Assembly (NCBI GenBank): GCA_963921935.1
Contig: OY998176.1
Span: 136,164,299 to 136,228,298, forward strand
DNA length: 64,000 nt
Reading direction: 5' to 3'
DNA from: Galeruca laticollis
Taxonomy: Eukaryota > Arthropoda > Insecta > Coleoptera > Chrysomelidae
Part shown: in pieces, positions 44,746 to 57,506 of the stretch
Position numbering within the stretch: position 1 is the stretch's first letter
Layout of the letters: every line of letters begins with the position of its first letter
Notes under the pieces: model-generated
Told to the model about the DNA's origin: nothing
Seen by the model: only the letters and a program-made list of their open reading frames with translations
The model's database searches: none
Made by a program: the position numbers and the translations under genes

Positions 44746-45687
44746 CTTAAAATTGAGTGGCGAAGCGCCCACTACAATATTTTAGATTACTTCGGAAACA
44801 CCCTATATTGTATATATCATATACAAAAAAAATATTCAATACTCTAGAAATTCTTTGTACAAGGAATCAGAAATTTTCGATTCAAGATAGGTAATTATTT
44901 TTCTTAAAATCCTCCAATTTATTAAGTCATCTAAAATTGTTTTGGCAACACATGAACATCACTACAATACACGTCGAATAGAACCTGTCTGTTTTCCTTG
45001 AAGTGGAAAATCCATAAGGCAACGGACATGTAATTATCTTGCACCAAGAATGTATATTTTAGCCCCAGAAGAAACAAGAAATATACCATCTTATAATGAA
45101 TGTATTTAAAAAACATTTAATAAATTGGATTTTTCAAAAAACCGTGCAGAATTTAGCAATATTATAAACAATTTCCCAGTATGAACTCCTATATTCTTTT
45201 AACCAATTGTTCTGCAATTATGTTATATAATTTTTCCTCGATTTAAGTGTCTTTAATGCCCTAATTTCCTAATTGTTTTAATAAACACAAAGTTAAAAAA
45301 TAAACAGATCCGTTACTCTCATTGATTAATTGTGCTTTATATTGATGATGTTGAATGCATTCTGTACTTTATTTCTTTTTTTTATTTTATTATTATATTT
45401 CATATTATGTGTTTTAAATTTCACATTTTATATTTTGTTTGATATTTTATGAATTGTTATTATCCTACTCAACCGATAAATAGTCATAAAATATATATAA
45501 ATAGTTAATTTTTGATACCTACCACGTACAAGCTGTTTACAACAGCTTCTGTGTAGTTACCATGTTTATTTGCATTTGTTAAAATATGAATTGTATTTAC
45601 TACCTTTTTTTGTGAATAAACATAATTATAATTACATAAAACGCTAGTCTTTGCTGACAGTTAGGGATGAAACTCAGAAATTTGGGG
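44746..45687. other. No gene recognised
   Basis: AT-rich sequence without supported coding. Confidence 0.4.
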
Positions 45688-46997
45688 GAAGGGGGCAATG
45701 GGAAAAGGGAGAACTCTTTATTGGTTCCTATCCAAGCTTTCGAAAATGTTTGTTTCTATCATCAGGGACACTACAAATAGAGAAAATGCGATTATTCTCA
45801 ACTCATCATCAATAAAGGGATAATATTCTACTTATATTCAATGCGAGATTTTTTTCCCTTATGTAGAACATTGGAATAAAGAACTCATCACATGGAACCA
45901 GTCAGGGGAAAGCAACATTGAAAATTAGTAATAACAATAACAACAATAAAGTATTAGTGTTTGAAATGAAACTCAATGTTTCTAGCTAATTCCACAATAT
46001 AATGAAAAATGTTAAGAATTCTAAAAAATTGACAATTGTTTCGATAACTAAATATCATCGTCAAAATGACAGAAGTTACATTTCATTTGATGCCTACCTG
46101 GTGTTTAGTAGTTATTTTTGGCTAGACCAAGAAGTGACCTAACTTGTGATTGACTTAATATATGTTAATAAAATAAAGAAGAAGATGTGATATTACAAAT
46201 ATTGAAGCTTAGATAATAACATTAAAGTAGTTATAAACTAATAATAATAAGAAAAGCATAACATCTACACGAGATTAAAGATGTAAAAATCAATAAAATA
46301 ATCATTTCACACAACCACAAGATAAAAACGACGCTACCAGGTTAGAGGTAGACATATTCCTTCTAAAACAGATTAATGGACAATTGACGTCCACTGATAC
46401 CAACTATTGAAGTTAGATATCAACTTGAATTTCCGAACGTGAGGTCAGTGAACTAGTTCTATTTACCAATAGAACTAGGAAGATCAATAGTTCAGGCCTA
46501 ATTTGTTAGGTCTAGAAGATTCCCTTTAAAACTCAACTATAAAATAAAAAACAGAAGAATGATATAAATGACAACTTGGAATGTCACCAGGTTGTCATTT
46601 ATATCATCACCAGGTAGGCACCATCACATGAAATGTAGATTCTGTTATTCTGACGATGATAATAATATCGAAACAATTGTTAATTTCTTAGAATTTTCAA
46701 CATTTTTTCAATATATTGTGGAATAATCTAGAAACAGTTAGTATCATTTAAAACAGTAATAACTTTATTGATGTTATTGTTATTACTAATTTTGAATTTT
46801 GCTTTCCCCTGACTGGTTCCAAGTGATGTATTCTTCAATCTTATGTTCTACATAACGAAAAACAATCTCGCATTGAATTTAAGTAGAATATTATCTCTTC
46901 ATCGATCGAATTGAATATAATCGCCTTTTCCTCTATTTGTAGTGTAATTTAAACCAATAAAGAGTTCTCTCTTTTCCTATTGCTGCATTCCCCTATA
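45688..46997. repeat. Old PLE foldback, two 3' ends pointing outward
   Basis: The left arm (about 45688-46135) and right arm (about 46585-46997) are diverged inverted copies. Shared strings include AACTCTTTATTGG and its complement, the CTGACTGGTTCC block and the PLE terminal sequence (TGAAACTCAATGTTTCTAG and onward). The centre (46136-46584) keeps further PLE 3'-region sequence on the left side and ends in a small hairpin around 46560-46605. The topology matches the perfect palindromes at 10.6 and 60.3 kb. Confidence 0.75.
45738..45765 (-). ncRNA. Hammerhead-like core in PLE foldback
   Basis: On the minus strand CTGATGA is followed by a weak GAAA/TTTC stem and then CGAAAGC. The block order is that of a PLE hammerhead, but stem II is poor. 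The equivalent stretch in the right arm is no longer recognisable. Confidence 0.3.
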
Positions 46998-47000
46998 ATG

Positions 47001-47470
47001 TTTTTCTAATTTATTTAAACAGTAAACGGGTGGGATAACTTTTAAACACACGGTATGGCTACTTACTAATTTATTTAAACACTTAACTACTCACTAACAC
47101 ATATTTTATATATACTTAGCTAATCACTCAATTATTAATTTATATCAACACTTTACTGTTTGCTATTTCGGTGTATTCTTGTTTATTTCTCGAGATCACT
47201 TTATCAACTAACTAACTCTCCCAGGTCGGTTACTTATAAATTAGTGCCTTTCTTACTAGATAATTGTAGATTGCGGCTTATACAAAAACAATTGGCTTTC
47301 TGGCATTTTCTAGATAAGACTGGTCACAAACCCAATGTCTATATAAGATAGTCACAATCGTAAACAATTCTAAGAAATCCCTGCGCGTCCGCCATAATTT
47401 TAACTTTCATAGATGGCTTAGACAGAGTCGGATTCAGGGACTATACCAGTGTGCTGTTTCGTAGCATAAC
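47001..47470 (-). repeat. Probable 3' LTR of the second gypsy element
   Basis: On the minus strand a purine tract (AAGGAGGGGG, about 47470-47479) follows the coding, as expected before a 3' LTR. Downstream are a TATA-like stretch near 47345 and an AATAAA near 47190. The matching 5' LTR is absent, so the limits are guesses. Confidence 0.4.
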
Positions 47471-47869
47471 CCCCTCCTTAAATGGCAGTTCCTCCTGGAA
47501 CTTTTGTGTAGCCGAGACTACATGTTTGAATCGGCAACTATCTACACTTTCCAATCTTATGGGAATAGCAGGGCACCGTCTTTATCGGATACTGATAATG
47601 GGGGTTGTAGCTGCAAATTAATATCTGGACACCGGAATTTCGAAAGATAACCTCTACCATGTTCCTGATCACTCGCCAATCCAACTGGTTACTTAGGCAT
47701 AGCCAGTTTCTTCACGCTGGATTCTAACACATGGTCTCGGAGGTTTTGAAGTGCTTTCCACACATCGCGGTAGGTAGATCGATCTTGAAATTAATTTTTA
47801 GCTACCACGTAGAAGACGTACCGCGAATTATGTTTCAGTTTCAGTGTCTTGCCAGGGGCTGGAATCTGG

Positions 47870-49437
47870 TCTTCAAGTTTTTCTAATTGCCCGAACTTCT
47901 TTCGAAAGACGGATGCCAACCCTCGTGCGTTCTTGATACGGGCGGGGATGTTGTATGCCAGTGAATAATCTTCCGGGGAGTGAACAAATCTTGTCGTTGT
48001 TCTGAAGTGACTCCAAATCTAGCTTTCCCGGTACCTCCATACGCGCCCATAAATTCATCGAAGGTAGGGTCAGACACATCTCGAATATGGTTTACTCCTT
48101 TCTCTAGGTCATAGTCTCCTTCGAAGGGCGCTAGTCGGTTTTGGTAAACTACTTTTGGTTTTCCGTTGGGGATCTTGCTTATGCGATATATAATAACATC
48201 ATTGATCCTTTTCTTGTATGGACCTTTCCAGGATTTTTGTAATTCTGGAGAAAATCCCTTTCTCCTCGTCGGGTTGTGCATGTAACCATACTTTGTCCCC
48301 TTCTTTAAAACCGCCTACGGTGGCCTGCGTCTCGTACCGACTTTTCATTCTATCACTGGCAACTTGAAGATTTGTTCGAACTAATTCATGAATATCGTCC
48401 AGCCTTCTTTTCAATTGCATCACGTAGTCTTCTCCTGCTAGATCTTCTCCGGGCCGACAGCCAAATTCCAGGTCACAAGGAAGCCTCATTTTACGTCCAA
48501 ACAGGATTTTCGCAGGTGTTTCACCCGTGGACTCATTGACGGCAGATCGATAAGCCTATGCGAATAGGGAAAGATACAGGTCCCAATCTCTATGATGGCT
48601 GGAAACTATTTTGCACAGTTATTTTCCAATAGTCCTGTTCTTTCTCTCGACCATTCCATCTGACTGTGGATGTAATGATGTTGTCTTGGTCTCCTTCATT
48701 TCCAGCTTCTCGCAAATTTTCTGGAATAGATGTCTTCCGAAATTTATTCCCTGGTTACTGTGGACTTCCAATGGCACTCCATATCAGCTGATAAATTCTT
48801 TCACCAATACATCTACGATAGTTGTGTTGTCTTGGTTCGGGATAGCGCAAATTTCCACCCACTTTGTGAAATAATCCATTACAACCAGTATGTATTTGCT
48901 ACCATTTTCTGTCGTCGGAAATGGTCCAGCGATATCCAAAGCAATCCTTTCGAAAGGGTTTCCAACATTATACTGTTTCATAGGTGCCTTTCTCTTGCGA
49001 TGTGGTCCATTACTCGTAGCACAAGTCGTACATTTCTTACACCAGTCCTTCACATCATGGGAGCTGTTCATCTAATAAAACCTCTCACGCATTCGCTGGA
49101 GGGTTTTCTTCACTCCCAGATGACCTCCCGATGGACTGTCGTGTAACTTCTTCAGTACTTCAGCTACTCTTGTCCTCGGGATAACTAGCTGTCTCCTCAT
49201 TTCGGAACCATCATCGTTTTCAAGGGCTCTTTTCAACAGCCCTTCTTCCAAGACAAGGGAGTCCCACTGAGCCCAATACACCTTGAGTTTCGGTGAAAAT
49301 CTTGACACTTCTTGCCAGGTAGGTCGCCGATTTTCTAGTGCATTATATCGGGCAACATTCATCCCTCGGGTCAAAGGCCCTCGGGTCAATGTTAGCCTCC
49401 GGGCGTTAGGATCTAGTAACGTTCGTGGTGCATACAA
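47870..49437 (-). pseudogene. Second Ty3/gypsy element: integrase and C-terminal region
   Basis: The minus-strand frame 49072-49437 gives the RNase H-integrase linker and the zinc-binding His pair (HDSPSGGHLG). TAG at 49072-49074 replaces an expected Trp. The frame continues with the Cys pair (CKKCTTC) and the catalytic core LDIAGPFPTTENGSKY (first Asp). The second catalytic position reads HSNQG, Asn where Asp is expected, near 48735. The Glu region (DGMVERKNR) is present. Further stops follow near 48780, 48605 and 48555. A shift near 48250 leads to the GPYKKRINDVIIYR C-terminal part. RT and everything upstream of 49437 are missing. It is unrelated in sequence to the 11.5-19.6 kb element. Confidence 0.8.
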
Positions 49438-49679
49438 GATTGTTCAAATTAAATTTGTGACGAGCCTCGCTAACACAGTAGCTTTATCAAACGAGTGAAG
49501 GTATAATGAAATTTATACAGTACATACGTACGAAATTCTACGAATATTAACAAAAGTATTGAACAAATTTACCTGGAAATTCACTCACTACAATAAATTC
49601 CTAAAATATCTCCTAGGTAAATAAGTTTAATAAGAGAGAATGGTTGATATCTATTTGGTCGTTGAGAAGGTTAACTTAA

Positions 49680-50220
49680 TATTTATTTTTATCTATCTCA
49701 AGTGCTTCTAAAATATTTAATTCTACATGTAAGATTTCAAAATTTGGGCCGAAACTGTGTTGGTTTTCTAATAAATGATTTGAATAGTTAGAATCTAATT
49801 TTTTGTTGTCTTAGCTATGTTTGTGATCTGAAATTCTAGTTTTAATATTTCTAAAATTCTACCGATATAAATTTTATCACAGTTGTCATTACCACATTTT
49901 AATTTATAAACTACTTATTTGTTTAGTTTTGAAGATTTAGATTTGTTATTTTTAATGAGTTTAGATAAATTGTAATCAGTTTCAATGCAAATGTTCATGT
50001 CTAAAGTTTCTAAAAACAATTTCATTTCTAAGGATGGTGTTCCAAAGTATGTTAAGCTTTTGAATTGTTTATTTTTATTAGAAGGAAATACTTGTTCTAA
50101 AGCCTGTTTTATTATGTTTTCATTTATGATATTGTCAATTAAATTTGGACCATAATTATTATTCATTGCTATTTGTTTTATGATATTTAGTTCTTTGATG
50201 TTGATAGTATAAAGTAGGGA
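49680..50220 (-). pseudogene. PLE scrap: RT-GIY linker and decayed GIY-YIG
   Basis: The minus-strand frame 49915-50166 has SLTYFGTPSLEMKLFLETL and a SKLIKNNKSK stretch, as in the segment linking PLE RT to its nuclease. After a stop at 49915-49917, in the same frame, comes VYKLKCGNDNCDKIYIGR, the start of the GIY-YIG domain. The remainder (NHLLENQHSFGPNFEIL) is in other frames. Confidence 0.65.
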
Positions 50221-51449
50221 ACACTTTCCATTTTATAAAAAATCAAATCGTTGAAATTGCAGTCAGCAAGTATTCACAACTTTAATAAAAAAAAGTAGTT
50301 GACAAAATATTATACAACATAACACATGACAAAATAAAAATAATTTTAAATGTAAAAAGTAATAGGATTACTTGTTTTTATGCACTTGTTACACGGTCCA
50401 GTGAACTAACCAGCTTAAAAAAGCATCTGGCGATGCATCTCTTCTATAACGCTCCAGGCATTATTCATGACTGAACAGGAAAATCAAGGAACTACTTGAC
50501 AGGTTCTCGCAACATAGGAATTGGCAGTAACTGGATGATATACTAATAAAATTTCGTGTGTATTATACCTAATCCTATTTAAAATCAATTTTTGTTTATT
50601 GTTTTTTTTTGCAAATTATTTTGCAATTTTTTTTGACACTGCGTTTTGGTGCCCCTAAAGGATAGCGCCTGTGTGCATTACACACTTAACACATATGGTA
50701 GCGGGGGCCCTGCTTACAAACATTACAATGGTGTTCTATGGTGTTACAATTATAACAACACTAAATAACTAAATAAAAATGATATTTTTCTAAACATAAA
50801 ACAATCTCACAGGTATAAAAGAAATTATATCTTCAAATTCACAACAATATGAAGCGGAAACAAAAGGAATTTATATTCTCAAGCAGATAATCGACAGACT
50901 AGCAATAATTTCCATTTTTATGCTACAGTACTATATACAAAATTGAAGAATTTACACTCTTCAACACCCTTATTTTGATTTAATATCGAAAAAAATCCTA
51001 ATTTTCAGTCGAAAATTTGAGACAAAGTATTTCCTTTTTGAAATAAAAGGTTGTGATTTTTGATCTTTGAAATGTCTACTTTCTGATGGTATAAAAAAAC
51101 ATTACAGTGGCAAATTTTCTGAGAAAATGAAAAGAAACGAAAAATCTCGAATTCGACAAATTTTTTTCAAATCAATATGTTATTTATTAAAATACACACT
51201 TTAATTACTAGAGTGTTCATGTTACATTAAATAAATTAAAACTTTGCAAATCGAAATATACTACCATAATTAACAACCAAATGAGTTAATAAACTTATTA
51301 CTTTAAGGCATCTACAATATTTTGAGAAAGTTGTGGGATAATATGTGAACTATATGCGTGGGTGCCTATTTATTGGTATTTTAAGGTAACTTATATACCT
51401 GATTGACCTACAGAAACAGTTAGCCCATCTGAAGATATTTCATAGAGAA
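50221..51449. other. No gene recognised
   Basis: AT-rich, with a short GC-richer patch at 50640-50740 that I cannot place. Confidence 0.4.
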
Positions 51450-51717
51450 ATGGCGAAGGGGTTAGGAGGGTCTGGGGCTAACTACCTGTTGATTATGTCG
51501 ATTTTAACTAACGAGAAAAACAAAAACAAAGTAATAAAAACGTTGATGGAAAGATTACGGTCACAAGGATTTGCCTATAAACAAGCAAAAGAAGCTGCTG
51601 ATGCTGATATAATTAAGACTTCGATAGAGATTACCAAAGATACTAATAAAACTGTCATAATGTGGGTCAAGATATTGATCTTTTGGTCCGTTTGAATCAC
51701 TTCCCTGTTAACTTTTG
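51450..51717 (+). pseudogene. Fragment with PIN/FEN-like acidic motifs
   Basis: The frame has a conserved-looking stretch ERLRSQGFAYKQAKEAADAD and then IIKTSIEITKDTNKTVI. A one-base shift near 51660 moves the next block, VGQDIDLLVRL, into another frame. An EA-D-D cluster followed by a G-D-D-LL motif is the pattern of PIN/FEN-type nucleases, and similar multicopy insect ORFs exist. I cannot name the family. Only the central part is present. Confidence 0.35.
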
Positions 51718-53479
51718 AAAGTTGAATTAGTAAAATTATATCAAGTGCGAAAGTTTTTGAAAAAGTGTGCCTCAAATAAATAAATGTTGCTTTTGTGAGA
51801 GTGAAGGAGTTCTTATTATTTCCTAAGCTCAAACACTCCCCCAATCACGGGGTCTCAATACTTTACAGAATATACTTGTAGGCTTGAAGGAAAAAACCAA
51901 AAATTGAAAGAACTAGAACTAGAACTGTTTGATAGTAACAATCTGTATAGATATAAGAAAATGTGTCTGAGAAAAATAATGGTGTTTGTTAAAACATCCC
52001 CCAGAAAAACTAAGTTTACAGGTGCGTGCAAAAATAAAATAAACCACAAAAAAAATGAAAGATAAAAATACAATTAAACCTTTCCATTATAAAAACAATT
52101 ACTAAAAGCGGTGGCTGGAAAGCAAGTCAAAATATTAATTACAACGAACCACGTCCCACCACCACTCAGTGTCTTTCAAAATACTCAAACGGACTAAATA
52201 AATAAATAGAATTGAAAAGAAAACAATGGAATTGAAATTCAAAAACAAAAATTGTCTAAACCTAGTCTATCTTGACGAAGACACATCAGGGAACGAAATA
52301 CTAACAAATTTTACAGACGCAACACTAAACTTTTCAGACATACCAAGAAAGTGACAAGATTCTATACATGTTAAAACACTAACCGAATTTCTAGAACTTA
52401 CCAATAAATTGAATACAAAGTAACTATAATACAATAAAAAGAGTATAGAAAGCGACAAAGAAAAGAGTAACAAGAAAACAAGTGTCTGGGAAGGGAGAAT
52501 AAAAACTGTTTAGTAAATAAAGTATCTAGAATTGACATAATTACCAAGCAAAGACAATAACAAATGTCTAGAACACGAAATTAAGAAATTTATAGAAAAC
52601 ACTCTCGTACAGGCAAATAACAAGTTTCTTGGAAAGACTAACAACATACACACGAGCACAAGAAAAGTGTCTAGAACTAGATACACCTACCTGTCTTGGA
52701 ATTAATTCAGACCGAACATTCACCCCAGAAAAATCTATTGCAGAAAACAGAGAATTAACCTATGAAAATATGAAAGAAGATACCATAGGTTATAAGTCCA
52801 GCGAATCAACATCTGTCAAAAATACATCAGAACCCAAAATGCAGCCACTTCAAATGGAGTTTACACAAGCGCAAATACACAGACAAGCGCATTTATCCTG
52901 AGCACAAGAAATTGAGGCAAAAAAGGTAGAGACTGAGACTTTACCATGGATAGATAAATTTACCTTTCAATATGCAATTGTTAATAAAGAAAGTAAACAT
53001 ATCACTGCATAGAAACACGATACTCTACAAGAAAATTGATGATTACATGCAATAACCACCATCCCGCATAACGAGTAACCAAAAAAAAATTACAAGCATT
53101 AACCATAATTAAAAGAACATACCACAATCAACAAGATATAGAAACAAAGAATAAATACGACTCTCACTGAAGCCTCTGATGATGATCACGCACCAAAACC
53201 AGTCCAAAAAAGAGAAAAAACCAACCTTCAGAAAACTAGACGCTTCTTACTTCAGGTTTGAGTACAATACATGACAACAAAAGAAAAAAGGCAAGGAATC
53301 AAACAACAGCAGCAGCAAAAAAACCACATCACCCTGCCGACCGATCTTAATTGATGAAAATGTACAAGCTCACAGAGAGATGGTAAATGTTATCAAAGAG
53401 GAAATCAAAAACAGGTTTGAATTGAACTAAATCACAAACTCTACCGTCATTTTCAGAAAAGATGTATGTGATATCGAAA
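51718..53479. other. Decayed region, probably N-terminal part of a LINE ORF1
   Basis: From about 51850 the plus strand is rich in Lys/Glu/Thr/Asn codons and broken by many stops. A frame at 52629-52901 is open by chance or by descent. Since a zinc-knuckle ORF1 tail follows at 53.5 kb, this may be its upstream part, but no motif proves it. Confidence 0.3.
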
Positions 53480-53880
53480 AAATAAAGCAAACATGAAAAG
53501 GTACCATTCCACACTGATAAAAAAACATACGCCTTTGTTCTTAAAGGCTTCACTGAAGGACTGCAACTAGTCGAAATTAAATAGAAACTTGCTAATATTT
53601 ACTAAATAAATATCGAAGACATTTTCAGAATAACAACGAAGGTTAGACCCCTATACCTCGTTATCACCGATTCAAAAGTTACCCCGGATTTCCTCAATAA
53701 AACATTAAGAGTGATTGAGCACACAAGAGTCCAATGACACAGACCACAGACGTAGCTTATAATACAGTGTCGTATATGTCAACTCTGGGGCCACGCCACA
53801 TCCAACTGCGATAGGATGCCTATATGTCTAAAATTTGCGGGACAACACCTAACCCCCGAATGCACTAATGAGCGGACTAA
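53480..53880 (+). pseudogene. Jockey-type LINE ORF1 (gag-like) C-terminus with zinc knuckles
   Basis: One continuous frame with four stops (about 53583, 53607, 53737 and 53753) reads YAFVLKGFTEGL, IFRITTKVRPLYLVITDS and then CRICQLWGHATSNC, a complete CCHC knuckle. A second one follows, CLKFAGQHLTPEC, in which the second Cys is Phe. The order matches ORF1 proteins of Jockey-clade LINEs, which bind element RNA. The sequence switches to an unrelated RT near 53880. Confidence 0.65.
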
Positions 53881-53899
53881 GTTAGCCAAGGGTACAAAT

Positions 53900-55395
53900 T
53901 ACAAAGGTGGTCACCCTGGTCCCCCGATCTTAGAGGTAGATGTGCAGGTAGCCTTGAAAAATGCGAAAGATCAAAAGGCCTTGGACCCGACGGGATTCCT
54001 GCTGAAATATTAAAGCTGATCGAAGGGAAGAATCTAAAGTGGCTTACAAAAGTCTTCAATGTGATCTATGATACGGGCGTCATACCCACGGAATGGCTGA
54101 GGTCTGAATTCATTTACTCTCCCCAAGAAGCCTAATGCTAGGAAATGTAGCGAGTTTCAAACAATAAACTTGATGATGAGTCATCTGCTAAAAAATGTTC
54201 TGAAGATAATTTACAATAGAATATTTAAACTGTGTAAGGAACAGTTGTCTGAGACTCAATTCGGCTTTAGAAGTGCTGTGGGGACTGGGGAAGCTCTATT
54301 TTCGATCCAGGTGCTGTTTCAGCGATGCAGGAATGTCAACTGCGATATCTACGCATGTTTTATAGACTATAGGAAGGCGTTTGATCAAGGACGGCACACG
54401 AAAATGATGGAAGTTCTGCAAAAAGCTGGCCTAGACAGGAAGGACCTCAAAATCATCAAAAATCTCTATTGGAATCAGAGGGATTGTGTCAAGGTAGACA
54501 AAGAGACAACAGAAGAGATACAAATATTACGTGGTGTAAGACAGGGATATATATTATCTCCTGTAATTTTCAACCTGTACTCGGAATACATTTTCAGGAA
54601 AGCCCTGCAAGACATTGAAGCTGGAATCCTGCTAAACGGAGAACGACTGAATAATATAAGGTATGCAGATGATACCGTTATTTTTGCGGACAACCTAGCT
54701 TCCTCACAACTCCTAATGGACAGTGTTACAGCATACAGCCGACTATATGGTTTGGAAATAAACACCAACAAGACAAAGTTCATGAGAATCAGTAAGAACC
54801 AAATTTCCCGCGGTATTTTGTTGGTGGACGAAACTCCTTTGGAAAGAGTCTACAAATACGCAAACTTGGGCACGAACATAAATGATTACTGGGACCATTC
54901 TGTGGAGATCAGAACGCGTATTGAAAAAGCCAGAGCAGCATTCATCAGGATGAAGAAAGTCTTCACAAGTCACGACTTACAGCTGTCAACGAAAATTCGC
55001 CTACTGCGATGTTACGTGTTTTCGATCCTTTTCTATTGGGTAGAATCAGGGACGCTTATGGAGGCATTTGAAATGTGGCTGTACCGAAGAATCCAACGAA
55101 TACCTTGGACAGAGAAAAAAACCAACATGGAAGTTATGAGAACGATGGGAAAGGAAGAAGAAGTCCTGAAGACAGACAAGACCCGAAAGCTACAATATAT
55201 TGGACATATAATGCGTAATAAGAGCCGATATTCCCTTTTACAGGAGATTCTCCAAGGCAAGGTATGGGGAGCTAGAGGAGTGGGAAAAAGGAGAATATCG
55301 TGGTTGAAACATTTAAGGGTTCAACAAATCAGCCACTCAACTATTCCGAGCTGCTGTTAACAAAGTTCGAATAGCCAACATGATAGCCAACATCC
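53900..55395 (+). pseudogene. RTE-like reverse transcriptase, frame-broken
   Basis: Begins with an LKNAKDQKALDP block, shifts frame near 53990, and again before 54170. The long frame 54170-55360 then contains LSETQFGFRSAVGT, CFIDYRKAFD (motif A), LRGVRQGYILSP, IRYADDTVIFAD (motif C) and a tail with WLYRRIQRIPWTEK, RKLQYIGHIMR and KRRISWLKHLR. A last shift near 55325 puts the terminal NKVRIANMIANIRSG in another frame, which stops near 55395. An AAG/GAA repeat follows (about 55412-55427), the usual end of this abundant insect LINE group. The endonuclease is missing. Confidence 0.8.
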
Positions 55396-55427
55396 GGAGC
55401 GGATAGGCACTTCAAGAAGAAGAAGAT

Positions 55428-55639
55428 CACCCTGCGAACGTCAAGATCTGCACAGAAATTATTAATAGGAAAATATGACTGGAAGAGCGTAGAGCAACAA
55501 ACCTTCAAACAACACTAACGCTACATCAAATTTCAAGCCCCTAACGGCATTTGGGGGGGCTAGCATTTCCCGAGCTTCTCCAAGATAGATACGGCCGTAA
55601 CCAGCATTAACGTAGCACTAGCCTTTTCAGCCCCATACC
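55428..55639. other. Unassigned GC-richer stretch
   Basis: Between the LINE tail and the Tc1 relic. It contains a G run (55550-55557) and no supported frame. Confidence 0.35.
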
Positions 55640-56433
55640 TTCATTTGGGACGGCTGGGAAAATGGACCTGAATTTGAGCCAAGGTTTGTCTAGCTATATG
55701 TGACAAAGCTTATCTTGCTGAAAAGTTGTATTCTGAAGTGTCCTTAGGATAAGGCTCCGATATTTAGTGAATGTATCGATATGCATCCATATTGCCCCTG
55801 ATGAAAGATTAAAGGTGACCTTGAACCATAAACATTGGCACCCCATATCATAACTCCAACAGTGTGATGTAAATGCCACTCAATAAAAAATTGTAGGTTA
55901 CGCATTTCGCTTCGCCTCCTTCTCACCCTCTCACGACCATCATGTCTATGCAGAACCGGAACTAATTACTCTGAAGTCTATAGTGATTCATTCCTGATTT
56001 CACACTAGTCGTTCTTGGCACCACTGAAATCTATTTCTTCGATGTTTCAGAGTTAAAGATAACACCAACTGAGGTTGGTATGAAAAAAGCTAAACCTTAT
56101 TATCCGTGTATAAACATTTCGCATTCCGAGGTCTCTTTCATGTTCTGCAAACCACTGAGATGATATTGCCCTTGTCGATGACAAACGAGCTATTAACCTT
56201 AGGCGAGGATCTTGGCGCTCTGTTGTTCTGCTCAATCGTCCTGTGCTTCTGGATTCTCGTGTTCGGCCTTCTCAGTGTCATCACTGATAACATTTGACAA
56301 CAGTATCCACAGTCTTGTTAATTCTACAAGCAATTTCTCGGAACGATAGGCCAGCTTTCCGAAGACCAACAATTCTACCTCTTTCGAACTTAGTTAGCAG
56401 TCGATAATTTGCATGTCTTCGCACTCTAGACAT
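55640..56433 (-). pseudogene. Tc1/mariner transposase relic
   Basis: On the minus strand ATG at 56431-56433 begins MSRVRRHANYRLLTKFERGR and continues GLSFREIACRINKTVDTV, the paired helix-turn-helix of Tc1-type transposases. After stops the piece RTTERQDPRLRLIARL follows (about 56230-56180), then HLHHTVGVMIWGANVYGSRS (about 55880-55820) from the catalytic domain, and FQQDKLCHI near 55710, where the second catalytic Asp sits. Frames change at least three times. Downstream DDE sequence is absent. Confidence 0.8.
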
Positions 56434-56463
56434 GCTAAACACTTCTGAATTCTTGTAAGGCAA

Positions 56464-57129
56464 CGTTTAAAACCACTGTACTTTAAAAGAATCAGTATTC
56501 TGATATCGAAATGGGCCGGTTCGTCCAGTATTTATAGCAAAAAATTAATGAATAGAAACAGGAATCTTTTATGATGAACTTGTATGTACGTAAAATATTT
56601 TAGAAATCAAATAATATTTACTGGGTGTTCGGATTTCTATGTCACTGAGTATATTTTGTTCAATATAGTCATTTGTGATATTAACCCTTTTTAGGTTGAA
56701 CCACCCAGTAAAGCTCCTTTACATAGGATCTCATCCCGCAGCAACGCACCAACAAAAAGGTGAACGCACCATATTCCGGTGAATAGCCAATACCCTGAAT
56801 CCCAAGCAGAGCAAAATAGAAAAAGAAATAACCGGACTAACAGGTGATATTTGAGTTCTCTGGTCCGGGGTCAATGATCCGGGTGGGTGCTCGAGACTCC
56901 GGCAATGACGGCGGCAACACCACACAACGGGCAATGGGACTTTCACTCTCATAGGTAGATGATCCGTGGTGGTATTTGGATTATTGCGATTTTGATGATG
57001 ATACTCCATTCGATGAGATATAGGACGACTACGTTTATTCTACCAGGGGACTTTGAAAACATATATTTATAATTTAGTTTGTAATATTATTTGGTGGATT
57101 GAAATAATTTAAAATATTAAATGGACAGA
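56464..57129. other. No gene recognised
   Basis: Holds a GC-richer block (56700-57010) resembling a LINE 5' leader in composition, but without a motif to support that. Confidence 0.35.
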
Positions 57130-57275
57130 GTGGAGAAGCAAACATAATTAAATTAGTGTTTTAAATGAAACTTACTGTTTCTAGTTAATTCCACAATATA
57201 TTGAAAAAATGTTAATAATTCGAAAAAATTGACAATTGTTTCGATTTTATTCAAATATCATCGTCAGAATAACAG
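57130..57275 (-). repeat. PLE terminal repeat, 3' copy
   Basis: The segment around 57155-57275 (GTGTTTTAAATGAAACTTAC and onward) repeats in the same orientation at 59695-59800. The two copies flank the PLE coding region, as the LTR-like direct repeats of PLEs do. Confidence 0.75.
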
Positions 57276-57506
57276 AAGTTTCATTTCATTTGATGCCTAC
57301 CTGATGATTAATTATTTTTGGCTAACTTGTGATTGACTTAATATACGTTAATAGAGAAAAGAAGATATGATATTACCAATATTAAAGCTTATATATTATT
57401 CGCCCTATGGGGATATCCTGGATATCATTTTTCCCAATGAAAATCAGTATAACTGTGCAATGATATAGAAAACCAGGAAAATTATATCTGCTGATCTTTA
57501 CAATTA

